64,000 bases of DNA from contig NZ_JPER01000001.1 of NCBI RefSeq assembly GCF_000753715.1, forward strand, positions 1,087,809-1,151,808, in the 5' to 3' direction. Positions 10,032 through 18,544 of this stretch are shown here, one piece after another (the first letter of the stretch is position 1; every line of letters begins with the position of its first letter). The position numbers were made by a program, and so were the translations under genes. The notes under the pieces are model-generated. The model had not been told where the DNA came from. It saw only the letters and a program-made list of their open reading frames with translations, and searched no databases. The stretch is from Pseudidiomarina salinarum (GTDB taxonomy: Bacteria; Pseudomonadota; Gammaproteobacteria; Enterobacterales; Alteromonadaceae).

Positions 10032-10574
10032 TTGAATACAGGTTTTGGAACAGCCCTTGATAGCCAGGTTGTCCGGCACGCCCAGCAGGGTCGCCGGGAC
10101 GCGCAGCGGCAGCTGTTCGAAACTTTTCAGCGGGCCGTACTGAGTTCACTGACCGGCCTGTGCCGGGATCGTGAGCTGGCGCGGGATCTCGCGCAGGACG
10201 TCTTCATCCAGGCTTTTGACAAACTACCGCAATTGCGTGATCCAGCTGCCATCGGTGGCTGGCTAAAGCAACTGACAGTGCGTACCGCGCTGGCTCACTT
10301 CCGCCGCCCGCAGCTGTTGGTATCGGAGCCAGAGGATATGCCCGAGCCTGACGCCCGGGACTGGCTCAGCCAGGCCGACTGGCTTAGTCAGCAGGACGAT
10401 ATCAAAGCACTTCTCAGTATCCTTGACGATCACGAACGGCAATTAGTGTGGCTCTATCTGGTCGAAGAATATACCCACACTGAACTGGCAGAGTTATTTA
10501 GCGTACCAGCCGCGACCATCCGGCAACGTTACCATCGGGCTTTGCAAAAATTGAAACAACGGAGTAGCGCATGA
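10032..10574 (+). CDS. RNA polymerase sigma factor, sigma-70/ECF-like
   Basis: A 180-aa two-domain sigma factor. Region 2 lies at about residues 20-90 (LARDLAQDVFIQAFDKLPQLRD, then WLKQLTVRTALAHFRR) and region 4 helix-turn-helix at about 125-175 (YTHTELAELFSVPAATIRQRYHRALQKLK). Length and layout fit extracytoplasmic-function sigma factors. The start appears to be a TTG, since no in-frame ATG precedes region 2, so the start is the least certain part. The stop overlaps the next ATG (ATGA), coupling it to a membrane protein that looks like an anti-sigma factor. Target promoters are not known. Confidence 0.82.
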   Translation: MNTGFGTALDSQVVRHAQQGRRDAQRQLFETFQRAVLSSLTGLCRDRELARDLAQDVFIQAFDKLPQLRDPAAIGGWLKQLTVRTALAHFRRPQLLVSEPEDMPEPDARDWLSQADWLSQQDDIKALLSILDDHERQLVWLYLVEEYTHTELAELFSVPAATIRQRYHRALQKLKQRSSA

Positions 10575-10945
10575 GTGCAAATCAGCTGACACCAGCCGAG
10601 CAACAACTTAAGCAGCGTCTGCAGCAATGGGCTGAACAGGAAACAGCGGATAAGCCCCTGTCGTGGGAAGCGGGCTGGTTGCCCGCACGCCGGCAGCCCT
10701 CGCCGTGGCGCTGGCTGGCACCAGGCGCGGTAGCAGCCGCGATTGGCTGGTTCTGGCTGGTACCCGGCACCGCGCCGGATCCGGCACAACCGCCAATGTT
10801 ATTAGCCGATAATTATCAGCTCGACGCGATCGATAAAGAGTTACAACAGGCTTACTTAATCAGTGCTGATCAGCAGCATATTGATTCGCTGTGGCAGCAA
10901 CGAAAAACCGCTGCTATGGATTCACCACAGGAGTATGAACTATGA
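10571..10945 (+). CDS. Putative anti-sigma-like single-pass membrane protein
   Basis: A 124-aa protein with a soluble N-terminal part (about residues 1-45), one membrane helix (about 48-66, WLAPGAVAAAIGWFWLV) and a periplasmic tail. I recognise no named domain. Its ATG overlaps the stop of the sigma gene and its own stop overlaps the ATG of the PDZ gene, so the three are translationally coupled. A single-pass protein directly after an ECF sigma gene is the usual position of a membrane anti-sigma factor; that role is inferred from position and topology only. Confidence 0.6.
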   Translation: MSANQLTPAEQQLKQRLQQWAEQETADKPLSWEAGWLPARRQPSPWRWLAPGAVAAAIGWFWLVPGTAPDPAQPPMLLADNYQLDAIDKELQQAYLISADQQHIDSLWQQRKTAAMDSPQEYEL

Positions 10946-11784
10946 ATACCTCAGCTAAATTTCTGGCACTGGCAATTGGTAGTGCGCTCATGGCCTCCTC
11001 CGTGCAGGCAAGCACCCAGGAAGATGATGCGCGCCAACTGGCCCGCGCCGCGGCAGTAGAAGCAGCCAAAGCCAGCGGTAAAGAAGATAAGGTCAGCTAT
11101 GAAGAGCCAGCCCGCAGCTATTTTAACTGGGGCGGAATCGTTCGTCCCGATGGCAAGATCGTATCGGTTCGTGACGGTTCTGTCGCGGCCAGCATGGGCG
11201 TGCAACCCGGTGACGAGCTGCTAAAAGTAAACGGCAATCCGGTATCGGGCAATTCTCTGAAAGAGATGCTGGCACCCTTTGACAATCTGCAGCACGGTGA
11301 CAGCTTTACCGTAACCGTAGGGCGGGACGGCACTGAACACCAGTTCAGTGGTGAAGCCAAAGCAACGGTGATACCGGGCTGGCGCTTAGAAGTGGATGTC
11401 GCCATGGAAGAGCAACAGGTTGGCACCACTGAAGGCGAAGGCTGTGGCCGTATCAGCGTGTTTTTCACGCCGCCGGTAACCCGTGATTATTATCCCGCTT
11501 TCATTGATAGCGTGGATGGCGAAACGGTACGGGTACAGAATCCGAATCTGGTCGTCAGCGCCGGTGAACATACCATCGGAGTACACGAGCTGATTGAGGA
11601 TCCCAGTGTGCGTCGCAGAAAAAGCTTAGCGACCGAAAAGGAATTTCAACTGACTGTCGAGCCGGATACAACCTATTATATTGCCGCGCATTTTATCCGC
11701 GAAAAACGGTTTGACCGGGTCAATCAGGGTTACTGGGAACCTATCGTATGGAAAGTAACTGAACAGGAATGTACAGTTGAATAA
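10942..11784 (+). CDS. Exported PDZ-domain protein of sigma-factor operon
   Basis: A 280-aa exported protein: signal peptide at residues 1-23 (cleavage near VQA-STQ), then a PDZ domain at about 50-130 (GGIVRPDG, SVAASMGVQPGDELLKVNG), then a C-terminal beta-rich domain (about 145-280) with two widely spaced Cys (GEGCGRI and TEQECTVE). There is no protease active site, so this is not a DegS- or HtrA-type protease. It is the third gene of the overlapping sigma / membrane protein / PDZ operon and could be a periplasmic sensor or effector of that regulon. The family of the C-terminal domain is unknown to me. Confidence 0.65.
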   Translation: MNTSAKFLALAIGSALMASSVQASTQEDDARQLARAAAVEAAKASGKEDKVSYEEPARSYFNWGGIVRPDGKIVSVRDGSVAASMGVQPGDELLKVNGNPVSGNSLKEMLAPFDNLQHGDSFTVTVGRDGTEHQFSGEAKATVIPGWRLEVDVAMEEQQVGTTEGEGCGRISVFFTPPVTRDYYPAFIDSVDGETVRVQNPNLVVSAGEHTIGVHELIEDPSVRRRKSLATEKEFQLTVEPDTTYYIAAHFIREKRFDRVNQGYWEPIVWKVTEQECTVE

Positions 11785-11805
11785 AATACCCTTGAATAAA
11801 ATCAG

Positions 11806-11832
11806 AAAGGCAGCCCTCAGGGCTGCCTTTTA
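11806..11832. terminator. Bidirectional rho-independent terminator
   Basis: A perfect stem AGGCAGCCCT / AGGGCTGCCT with a very short loop is flanked by A-rich sequence on the left and T-rich sequence on the right. It lies between the PDZ gene and the convergent hsp20 gene, so it can end both transcripts. Confidence 0.9.
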
Positions 11833-11852
11833 CTATTAAAGCTGAGCTGTTA

Positions 11853-12317
11853 TCAGGCGCTTTTCTTAGTCGCACCTTCCAGCAGATTCAGTGATTTACC
11901 AATTTCGATGCGCTTCGGCTTCATCGACTCGGGCACCACTTTTTCAAGGCCTATAGTCAGCAGGCCATTACTCAGTTCAGCGCCGATGACTTCAACATGG
12001 TCAGCCAGGTTGAATTTACGCTCGAAGCTGCGGAACGCGATGCCTTTATGCAGGTATTCGCCCTGCTCAGAGTCTTCGGCTTTTTTACCCTGAACTTTCA
12101 GCACGTTGTTTTCGACTTCAAGCTCCAGCTCGTCTTCGGCAAAGCCTGCCACCGCCAGGGTGATCGCATAGCGGTTGTCGCCAACTACCGCAATATTATA
12201 CGGCGGGTAGCCACCGGCACCGTTGCCGTCGCTGCGCATCGCTGCATCTAACAGCCGCGCCATACGGTCAAAGCCAATACTGCTGCGATATAATGGGGAT
12301 AAATCAATAGTAGCCAT
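11853..12317 (-). CDS. ibpA: Small heat-shock protein, Hsp20/IbpA family
   Basis: ATP-independent holdase chaperone of the alpha-crystallin family. The 154-aa product begins MATIDLSPLYRSSIGFDRMARLLD, as in enterobacterial IbpA/IbpB, and carries the alpha-crystallin domain at about residues 35-125 (YNIAVVGDNRYAITLAVAGF, then GLLTIGLEKVVPE). Two in-frame ATGs exist; the one at 12317 is chosen because AGGAG lies 7 bases before it, whereas the ATG at 12323 is too close to that site. A sigma32-like promoter stands upstream. It converges with the PDZ gene on a shared terminator. Confidence 0.92.
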   Translation of the reverse strand: MATIDLSPLYRSSIGFDRMARLLDAAMRSDGNGAGGYPPYNIAVVGDNRYAITLAVAGFAEDELELEVENNVLKVQGKKAEDSEQGEYLHKGIAFRSFERKFNLADHVEVIGAELSNGLLTIGLEKVVPESMKPKRIEIGKSLNLLEGATKKSA

Positions 12318-12384
12318 AATCATTCTCCTGAAGAAGCAATGTTAGTTAATGCCGCAGCTCTCTTTGAGACACCGCGGTCAGAAT

Positions 12385-12414
12385 CTATATAGGATCTGGA
12401 AAACGATTTTCAAG
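12385..12414 (-). promoter_or_regulatory. Sigma32-like heat-shock promoter of hsp20
   Basis: On the minus strand a CTTGAAA box (12408-12414) is followed after 14-15 bases by CCTATATAG (12385-12393). This resembles the sigma32 pattern CTTGAAA / CCCCATNT and lies about 70 bp upstream of the chosen hsp20 start. The first half is a full match, the second partial. Confidence 0.65.
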
Positions 12415-12434
12415 TCTGCCTGTTACGATATTTT

Positions 12435-12463
12435 TTGTCACAAAAAAGTCATGTCCCTATGAT
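12435..12463 (+). promoter_or_regulatory. Sigma70-like promoter of alkaline phosphatase gene
   Basis: TTGTCA (12435-12440) and TATGAT (12458-12463) are separated by 17 bases and lie about 40 bp before the phosphatase ATG, which is preceded by AGGAT. Both boxes are 5/6 matches to the sigma70 consensus. I saw no clear Pho box. Confidence 0.5.
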
Positions 12464-12504
12464 ATTATCCCCGCCGATAATTGTGATACCAACAGGATAG
12501 AAAT

Positions 12505-13869
12505 ATGTCGTCTCTGAATTTCCTGACTCCGTTTCGGATCATTTTAGCGACCAGCGTCATTCTCAGCGGTTGTACTCAAACCAACGATAAATCCAGCGAA
12601 CAACATCAAGCCGAACCACCGAATATTATCTTTATGATTGGTGACGGCATGGGTTTTGAATACATTTCAGCCTATCGCTATGCCATGAGTGAGCCTGGTG
12701 CCGGCACCCTCGCAGCAACGCCGTTTGATGATTTACTGCTGGGCGCGGCCACCACCTACCCCGACGATACCACCTGGGTGACGGATTCTGCGTCCAGCGC
12801 CACAGCACTGGCTACCGGCGTCAAAAGCTACAATGGCGCCATTGGCGTTGATGCGGACAAGCATCCGCAGCAAAGCATCATGGAACTGGCTCGCGCCAAC
12901 GGCTGGTATACCGGCGCCGTCTCCACGGTTCAGGTTAATCACGCCACCCCGGCGTCATTTTTTACCCATCATCCGTCACGCAAAATGTATGAAGCCATTG
13001 CTGATTCACTGGCCACGCCGGTGCAGCCCGGCGTCTGGAGTTTTGATGTGTTGCTCGGCGGCGGCTATCGCTACTTCAACCGGGATGACAAAAACTGGTT
13101 GCCTGAACTCGAGCAACAAGGCATGCAGGTCATCACCGAATTTGAGCAGTTAGCAACAACCACCACCACCCCGCTGCTGGGCCTGTTTGCCCCGGTTGCG
13201 CTGCCAGCAGCTATCGATGATCAGCCGCGGTTGGCCACGATGACCGAAAACGCCCTGCGCCTGCTGAGCGCGAAGCAACAAGAACAACAGCAGCCCTTTG
13301 CGTTAATGATTGAGGGTAGTCAGATCGACTGGTGTGGCCACGCTAATGATATTGCCTGTACGGTACACGAAATGCATGATTTTGCTCAGGCCATTGACGT
13401 GGTGCGTGCCTTTCAGCAACAGCACCCCAATACCCTGCTGATCATTACCGCTGACCATTCGACCGGTGGCCTGACCCTGGGACAAGGCGGCGAATATGCC
13501 TGGTACTCAGAGAAAGTCATGGGGATCACTGCCTCGCTGGAGGTGATGACACGGGATTTGCTGGAGTTACCACGGGATCAATGGCGGGGTTATTTGCAAC
13601 CGCGGTTAAATCTGGATGTGACTGAAGATGAATGGCAACAGATTCTTGCAGTAGAGATTCCGGCGGCAGCCAGAGGGCGGGATCGCCAGTATGCTATCGG
13701 CAAGGTTCTGGCAGCGGTGATTAGCACCCATACCCGAACCGGCTGGACCACCACCGGTCACACCGCAGTGGATGTGCCGGTAATGGCCATTGGGCCCGGT
13801 TCAGAAGCCTTCCGTGGCTATCAGGACAATACCGACATCGGTAAAGCCCTGCTTAAACTGATCCGCTAA
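12505..13869 (+). CDS. Alkaline phosphatase family lipoprotein
   Basis: Metal-dependent phosphomonoesterase of the PhoA superfamily, exported as a lipoprotein (signal ending LSGC, Cys at about residue 23). The 454-aa protein has the first metal site IIFMIGDGMGFEY, the nucleophile region TDSASSATALATGVKS (Ser in the DSASSA motif), a metal ligand in SQIDWCGHAND, the ITADHSTGGL motif and the late GWTTTGHTAVDVPV motif that supplies a metal His. All catalytic features appear present. It stands alone between hsp20 (divergent) and asnB (convergent). The physiological substrate is unknown. Confidence 0.9.
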   Translation: MSSLNFLTPFRIILATSVILSGCTQTNDKSSEQHQAEPPNIIFMIGDGMGFEYISAYRYAMSEPGAGTLAATPFDDLLLGAATTYPDDTTWVTDSASSATALATGVKSYNGAIGVDADKHPQQSIMELARANGWYTGAVSTVQVNHATPASFFTHHPSRKMYEAIADSLATPVQPGVWSFDVLLGGGYRYFNRDDKNWLPELEQQGMQVITEFEQLATTTTTPLLGLFAPVALPAAIDDQPRLATMTENALRLLSAKQQEQQQPFALMIEGSQIDWCGHANDIACTVHEMHDFAQAIDVVRAFQQQHPNTLLIITADHSTGGLTLGQGGEYAWYSEKVMGITASLEVMTRDLLELPRDQWRGYLQPRLNLDVTEDEWQQILAVEIPAAARGRDRQYAIGKVLAAVISTHTRTGWTTTGHTAVDVPVMAIGPGSEAFRGYQDNTDIGKALLKLIR

Positions 13870-13879
13870 GGCCTGTCCG

Positions 13880-15895
13880 TTACACATGCCAGCCCAGCTC
13901 ATCGGCGCGCTTCCGCGCCATGGCTGGGACATCTGTTTTAACAAAGTGATGATGCATGATCTGCACACCCAGCATATGGTTGATGACCGCATCTAACTGC
14001 ACTTTCTCATCAATGGGTACACCTGCTGTTTCATGCTTCTCAAAGGTCAGCTTCACCTGCGCATAATCCAGCAAGCCCGCCTCTTTGACCGCTTCTTCAG
14101 ATAAGAACAGATTAGCCAGTTTCATCAAGGCCTTCCATTTTTCCGGATCGGTGTGAGCCGGTGGCGCCATAAAGGCAAACTTCTCACGCTTATACAGGGT
14201 TTCCGGCAGCAGACCTTTCATCGCTTCACGCAGAACATACTTCTCTTTGTTGCCTTTGATGCGCAGATGCGGCGGCACGGTAAACGCATATTCCGCCAGA
14301 TGATGATCGAGAAAGGGTGGCCGTGCTTCCATCGAGTTAGCCATATCAACCCGATCGCCGCCCCAGGTCAGGATCTGCCCTTCGAGCATGGTTTTAATCC
14401 AGACATATTGCGCCCGGTCAAGCGGATGACGGCCTGATAACATGCTTTCATCCAGGGTATCGGCTATGGCTTTGCCCGGATCATATTCCTGAACTTCTTT
14501 ACGGCGATCCTCGGCGATCAGTGGCAATGCTGTATCGGCACAGGACAACCACGGCTGCACGCAGCTCGGGGTGAAGCCCATTTTGGCGTTAAACGCCGGG
14601 CTGACAAACTCTTCCCGCGCCAGCATCGCACCTTTAAACAGTTTGTTGTTCTTCTCGAGCAGTTCCTGCCAGTCTTTACGTTCACCTTCCGGCAGATGGT
14701 CCAGGCCGTGCAGGAACATATCTTTCCGGAATGCCGGATAACCAGCGAAAAGTTCATCTGACCCCTCACCCGTCAGCACCACTTTGTAGCCAACCTGATG
14801 CACCTGCTGGCTCATCAGATATTTAGCTACACCCAGGGTGTTATAAATGGTGCGCTCGGTATGCCAGATGGTTTTGACGAAATGGTCATAAAGGTCTTCG
14901 GCTTTCAGCCGCATGATATGGTGATCCGAGTCGGTGGCTTCCGCCATCTCCTGGGCAATCACAGTTTCATCATACTCATCGGAGTCAAAACCTATGGTGA
15001 ACGCCTTCACTGAGGTCTGGGTTGCTGCTGCTGATAACCCCAGAATCGCACAGGAATCAATACCGCCAGATAAGTAACAGCCCACCGGAACATCCGCGGT
15101 CAGACGGTGCTGCACGGCTTCCAGCAAATGCTTACGCACGCCATCGATATAAATCTGCTCATCAACTTCATCGCCAGGATACTCATGTTCCTGCGGAAAG
15201 TTCACATCCCAGTATTTGTGTTCGCTCAGTTCCAGCTTGCCATCACGACGCTGGACTTTAACCACATGCCCCGGCGCGACCTGCTTAATACCTTTAAATG
15301 CCGTGCTGCCTGGCACCATCACCTGGATCAGCTGGTGATAAAGGCCTTCGCTGGAAAACTCACGTTTCACTGACGGATGGGCGAAAATAACTTTCAGCTC
15401 AGAGCCAAACACCACGCCTTCGTCGGTTTCAGTATAATAAAGCGGCTTGATACCAAAGCGATCCCGCACCAGGTACAGGGCGTCTTCTGATTTCTCATAA
15501 AGGGCGAAGGCAAACTCACCGCGCAAGTGGGTCAGGGTTTCTTCCAGGCCTTCACGCTCGAATAAGTGCAAGACAATTTCTGAGTCACATTTACTGCGAA
15601 AGCGCGCACCACGGGCAGTTAAGTCAGCGCGGATGCGTTTAAAGTCATAAAACTCGCCGTTGTGCACCATCATCAGGTTACTGTCGTCAGACAAAAACGG
15701 CTGTTTACCACGCGCTTCGTTCAAATCAATGATGGTCAGTCGGGCGTGGCTGAATCCTACGCCGGTGTCATCAATAATTTCATAGCCATAACCGTCAGGG
15801 CCGCGATGGTGCATGATAGCGGCCATGTTAACCAGGGTTTGCGGATCAGGCCGGTTGTTGGCCTGTTGATTAAAAACTCCTCCAATTCCACACAT
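13880..15895 (-). CDS. asnB: Asparagine synthase (glutamine-hydrolysing)
   Basis: Transfers the amide of glutamine to aspartate with ATP hydrolysis. Residue 2 is Cys (MCGIGGVF), the nucleophile of the N-terminal class II glutaminase domain, which also shows HHRGPDG, HARLTIID and HNGEFYD. The synthetase domain starts near residue 245 with the PP-loop YLSGGIDSCAI and contains VVLTGEGSDELFAGYPAF and MEARPPFLDH. At 671 aa it is longer than the 554-aa E. coli AsnB and nearer to the longer AsnB/AsnO subtypes that also include amidotransferases of secondary metabolism. It starts 25 bp after the carbamoyltransferase-like gene and is probably in one operon with it. Confidence 0.85.
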   Translation of the reverse strand: MCGIGGVFNQQANNRPDPQTLVNMAAIMHHRGPDGYGYEIIDDTGVGFSHARLTIIDLNEARGKQPFLSDDSNLMMVHNGEFYDFKRIRADLTARGARFRSKCDSEIVLHLFEREGLEETLTHLRGEFAFALYEKSEDALYLVRDRFGIKPLYYTETDEGVVFGSELKVIFAHPSVKREFSSEGLYHQLIQVMVPGSTAFKGIKQVAPGHVVKVQRRDGKLELSEHKYWDVNFPQEHEYPGDEVDEQIYIDGVRKHLLEAVQHRLTADVPVGCYLSGGIDSCAILGLSAAATQTSVKAFTIGFDSDEYDETVIAQEMAEATDSDHHIMRLKAEDLYDHFVKTIWHTERTIYNTLGVAKYLMSQQVHQVGYKVVLTGEGSDELFAGYPAFRKDMFLHGLDHLPEGERKDWQELLEKNNKLFKGAMLAREEFVSPAFNAKMGFTPSCVQPWLSCADTALPLIAEDRRKEVQEYDPGKAIADTLDESMLSGRHPLDRAQYVWIKTMLEGQILTWGGDRVDMANSMEARPPFLDHHLAEYAFTVPPHLRIKGNKEKYVLREAMKGLLPETLYKREKFAFMAPPAHTDPEKWKALMKLANLFLSEEAVKEAGLLDYAQVKLTFEKHETAGVPIDEKVQLDAVINHMLGVQIMHHHFVKTDVPAMARKRADELGWHV

Positions 15896-15920
15896 AGTCG
15901 TTCAATTCCTTATAGTCGAT

Positions 15921-16985
15921 TCATACTACATCGATCACACGTTCAGCGCGCTCTACCATGCAGGTGAGCAGGGCCATGCGGACAAATACCGCACCGCGGG
16001 CCTGGCTGAAATACCAGTTATGTGAGGTGTGATCCAGATCGGTACTCAGCTCTTCGCCACGAGCCAGCGGATGCAGAATAATTGCATCGGGCTTCAGGTT
16101 TGAGCTGGCGGACAGTTGAAACTTATTACCGTAGCGGTTGAAGGTATCGCCTTCCCACGAAATCGCGTTGATATAAATCACATCAAGCGTTGGCAATACT
16201 TCTTCCATATCCTCTGTCAGCGTGATTTTCAGGCCGCGTTTTTCAAGTTCCTCGCGCTGGCCTTCGCCAAACAAGTCTGCTTCGCTGGTTTCGTCGTGAA
16301 TAATGACCACTTCTGACGCCATATTCGGAAACAGCGACATGCATTTGAGCAGGCTCCGCACCGTTCGCATCTTATTCGGAACACCGATGACGCCTACCCG
16401 TATCGGATTCTCAGGTTTTTCCTGCACCAGCTCTGGCTTCCATTTAAAAATAGCATACATGTCAGCCATTGCCTGCGTGGGGTGCTCATCAAGCCCGTTA
16501 CCCGCGTTCACAATCGGAATGCGCAGTGAATCCATGGTTTCGTAGATGGATTCCTCGTTATTGTCACGCAGCACCACGCAATCACCGTAGTTGTTAAACA
16601 TTTCCGCGACATCCGACAGACACTCGCCTTTTGCCAGGCCGGTGGTAGAACGGTCGGTAATTGACATAATATCGCCACCAAGGCGATGCCAGGCGCTCTC
16701 AAACGACAACCGGGTACGGGTGCTGGGCTCGTAAAACGCGCTGATCAGTATTTTCCCCTGTAGCGGAGAACTGAAACGTCGCGGATTACTTTCAATTTTT
16801 GCCGCCAGCCGGAACAGTTGCTTCATGGTTTCTGCATCAAGCTGATCCGCCGCAATAATATGCTGCGCTGATAGCTTGACCAGATAGTCGCCGTCTTCCT
16901 GAATAGCCCTAAGCAATGCTTTAGGGTGTGCGTCTCCATACACATCAGGACGTTCACGTTCAAACGAAACGTCATCTACATTCAT
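15921..16985 (-). CDS. Aspartate/ornithine carbamoyltransferase family protein
   Basis: Member of the ATCase/OTCase fold family that transfers a carbamoyl group to an amine. The carbamoyl-phosphate half is intact: FYEPSTRTRLSFE near residue 85, the LAKGECLSD loop, an Arg in VVLRDNN, and HPTQAMADMYA. HPLARGEEL near residue 310 matches the HPLPR motif. The stretch where E. coli PyrB has Arg229 and Gln231 (TRVQ) reads YINAISWEGD here, so the amino-acid substrate may not be aspartate. At 354 aa it carries a roughly 45-residue N-terminal extension. Its neighbour asnB suggests a shared nitrogen pathway. It is probably annotated as pyrB, but I would not assume that function. Confidence 0.72.
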   Translation of the reverse strand: MNVDDVSFERERPDVYGDAHPKALLRAIQEDGDYLVKLSAQHIIAADQLDAETMKQLFRLAAKIESNPRRFSSPLQGKILISAFYEPSTRTRLSFESAWHRLGGDIMSITDRSTTGLAKGECLSDVAEMFNNYGDCVVLRDNNEESIYETMDSLRIPIVNAGNGLDEHPTQAMADMYAIFKWKPELVQEKPENPIRVGVIGVPNKMRTVRSLLKCMSLFPNMASEVVIIHDETSEADLFGEGQREELEKRGLKITLTEDMEEVLPTLDVIYINAISWEGDTFNRYGNKFQLSASSNLKPDAIILHPLARGEELSTDLDHTSHNWYFSQARGAVFVRMALLTCMVERAERVIDVV

Positions 16986-16991
16986 ACTGAG

Positions 16992-17111
16992 TTACCATAA
17001 TTGTTTAGAAAGAAAATCTTTTACCCATAGCACCGCCAGAATCACGGGTGCACAGGCGGTTAACAGCAAACAGGCCATTACCAGAATGCTGAAGGCATCC
17101 AGACTGATCAT
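16992..17111 (-). CDS. 39-aa small membrane protein coupled to symporter
   Basis: A short frame starts MISLDAFSILVMACLLL and ends FLSKQLW. Its ATG overlaps the symporter stop codon (ATGA at 17108-17111), which implies translational coupling. It encodes a single membrane helix (about residues 6-30) and a short basic tail. I recognise no family. Position and topology suggest a small accessory subunit or stabiliser of the sodium/solute symporter. It is easily missed because it is below usual length cut-offs. Confidence 0.6.
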   Translation of the reverse strand: MISLDAFSILVMACLLLTACAPVILAVLWVKDFLSKQLW

Positions 17112-18544
17112 GTGTTGGTCTCCTGTTCCTGCATTTGCTGCCAGTCAAAAGCAGTACGACAGCGCCATACCCCGACCGCACAAATGATTGCCGATACCAG
17201 ACAAGACACCAGCGCGGCAACATAAAAACCAACCAGGAAGTAGCCGGCTAATCCCGCTAACGTACCCACTACCATTGCCGTCGCTGCGTACCCGCCGCGT
17301 AACCTGGGCTGATATAACCCTAGCACGACCGGGAAGATTGTGCTCGCCACGAAGGCGCCGGCAAAGTTAAGCAGCGCCCCGAGCGTGGCTAGCTGCGGCA
17401 GGCAAATCAGCCAGGTCAGTACGCCAAGCCCGACGATGCTGTAACCGTTAAAGCGCATCAGGTGCTTGTCGCTGGCCTGCTTGTTGATTTTTTTATGATA
17501 AATATCCCGGGTGATCAGGTCCGAGGTTGCGGCCAGCAAGGAGTCGAGGCTCGATGCCAGCGCCGAAAACACCACTATAAATACGATCACAGCGCCCGCC
17601 TTGCCTAACACTTCGGCTGCCACCATGGGGCCAACCATGTCCGCGCTGGGCGGGAAGATTCCTAATTGCGGTGCCGCCAGCGCGATGAACCCGGTCACTA
17701 TAGGAATCGGCAGCCATAACAGACCACCAAGCAAAAACGCCTTAAAGGCAACCTTGCCTTTAAAGGCCAGCGCCCGCGACCACCATACATTCGAGTGAAA
17801 TATCTCGCCAAGGCCGAAAAAGATATTATTGAAAAGGAACATAATGGCGGCAGGAAACAGCAGCTCCAGTAACTGCGGATGATTGGCGCTGACTTCCTGA
17901 TGGATGCTTTCCAGGCTCACCGTATCAATCAGGTACCAGGCAATAAATACCACGCCAATAATAATAATCAGCGCCTGAATAAAATCCGTAGCGATAACGG
18001 CCCGTAGCCCGCCAAACAGCGTGTAGCCCACACAAATAATCAGAATCGCTGTCATGCCGATGTGGTAGTCGAGACCACTAAGGGCCTGCAGCAAAATGCC
18101 ACCGGCCATACCCAGACTAATCAGCCAGCCAAAGGCATAAATCACCGAGATGATAATAAAGGCCCACCAGGCCGGCTGACCGTACCGCAGGCGAATAAAA
18201 TCACCCGAGGTATACCCGTTCGGCATCAGTTTTTTGATACGGGCGGCCAGCGGCGCAAACAAAATAAGGCCCAGCGCCGCGAACGAATAGCCCACCATGC
18301 CCCAGATGCCAAACTGATAAGTTAGCTGCGGCGCAACCAGGGTGGTATTACTGGTGACCCAGGTCGCCATGGCGGTGGCCGACGCCAGTGCCAGGCCGAC
18401 GTTACGTCCGGCCAGGGCAAAATCTTCATGGGTCTTGTTAGCGCGCCCCAGATACCAGCCAAAGGCGATCCAGGCGATGCCGAATAGCAGCACCAGCCCC
18501 AGGCCCAGCGAACTGTTCAGTGCGAACTCAGTGGTCTCGGTCAT
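17108..18544 (-). CDS. Sodium:solute symporter (SSS family)
   Basis: Inner-membrane Na+-coupled transporter of 478 aa with about 13 hydrophobic helices. Family-typical segments include WIAFGWYLGRANKTHEDFALAGRNVG, WVTSNTTLVAPQLTYQFG, IYAFGWLISLGMAGGILLQALSGLDYHIG and GGLRAVIATDFIQALI (a classic SSS signature). SALASSLDSLLAATSDLITRDIY belongs to the Na2-site region of the family. The substrate cannot be read from sequence. It is the middle gene of three that overlap: a 164-aa single-pass exported protein upstream (17-bp overlap) and a 39-aa membrane protein downstream. Confidence 0.88.
   Translation of the reverse strand: MTETTEFALNSSLGLGLVLLFGIAWIAFGWYLGRANKTHEDFALAGRNVGLALASATAMATWVTSNTTLVAPQLTYQFGIWGMVGYSFAALGLILFAPLAARIKKLMPNGYTSGDFIRLRYGQPAWWAFIIISVIYAFGWLISLGMAGGILLQALSGLDYHIGMTAILIICVGYTLFGGLRAVIATDFIQALIIIIGVVFIAWYLIDTVSLESIHQEVSANHPQLLELLFPAAIMFLFNNIFFGLGEIFHSNVWWSRALAFKGKVAFKAFLLGGLLWLPIPIVTGFIALAAPQLGIFPPSADMVGPMVAAEVLGKAGAVIVFIVVFSALASSLDSLLAATSDLITRDIYHKKINKQASDKHLMRFNGYSIVGLGVLTWLICLPQLATLGALLNFAGAFVASTIFPVVLGLYQPRLRGGYAATAMVVGTLAGLAGYFLVGFYVAALVSCLVSAIICAVGVWRCRTAFDWQQMQEQETNT

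Noticed and set aside
15921..16985. Confident pyrB assignment
   Set aside because: The aspartate-binding Arg/Gln segment differs from E. coli PyrB, so only the family is stated.
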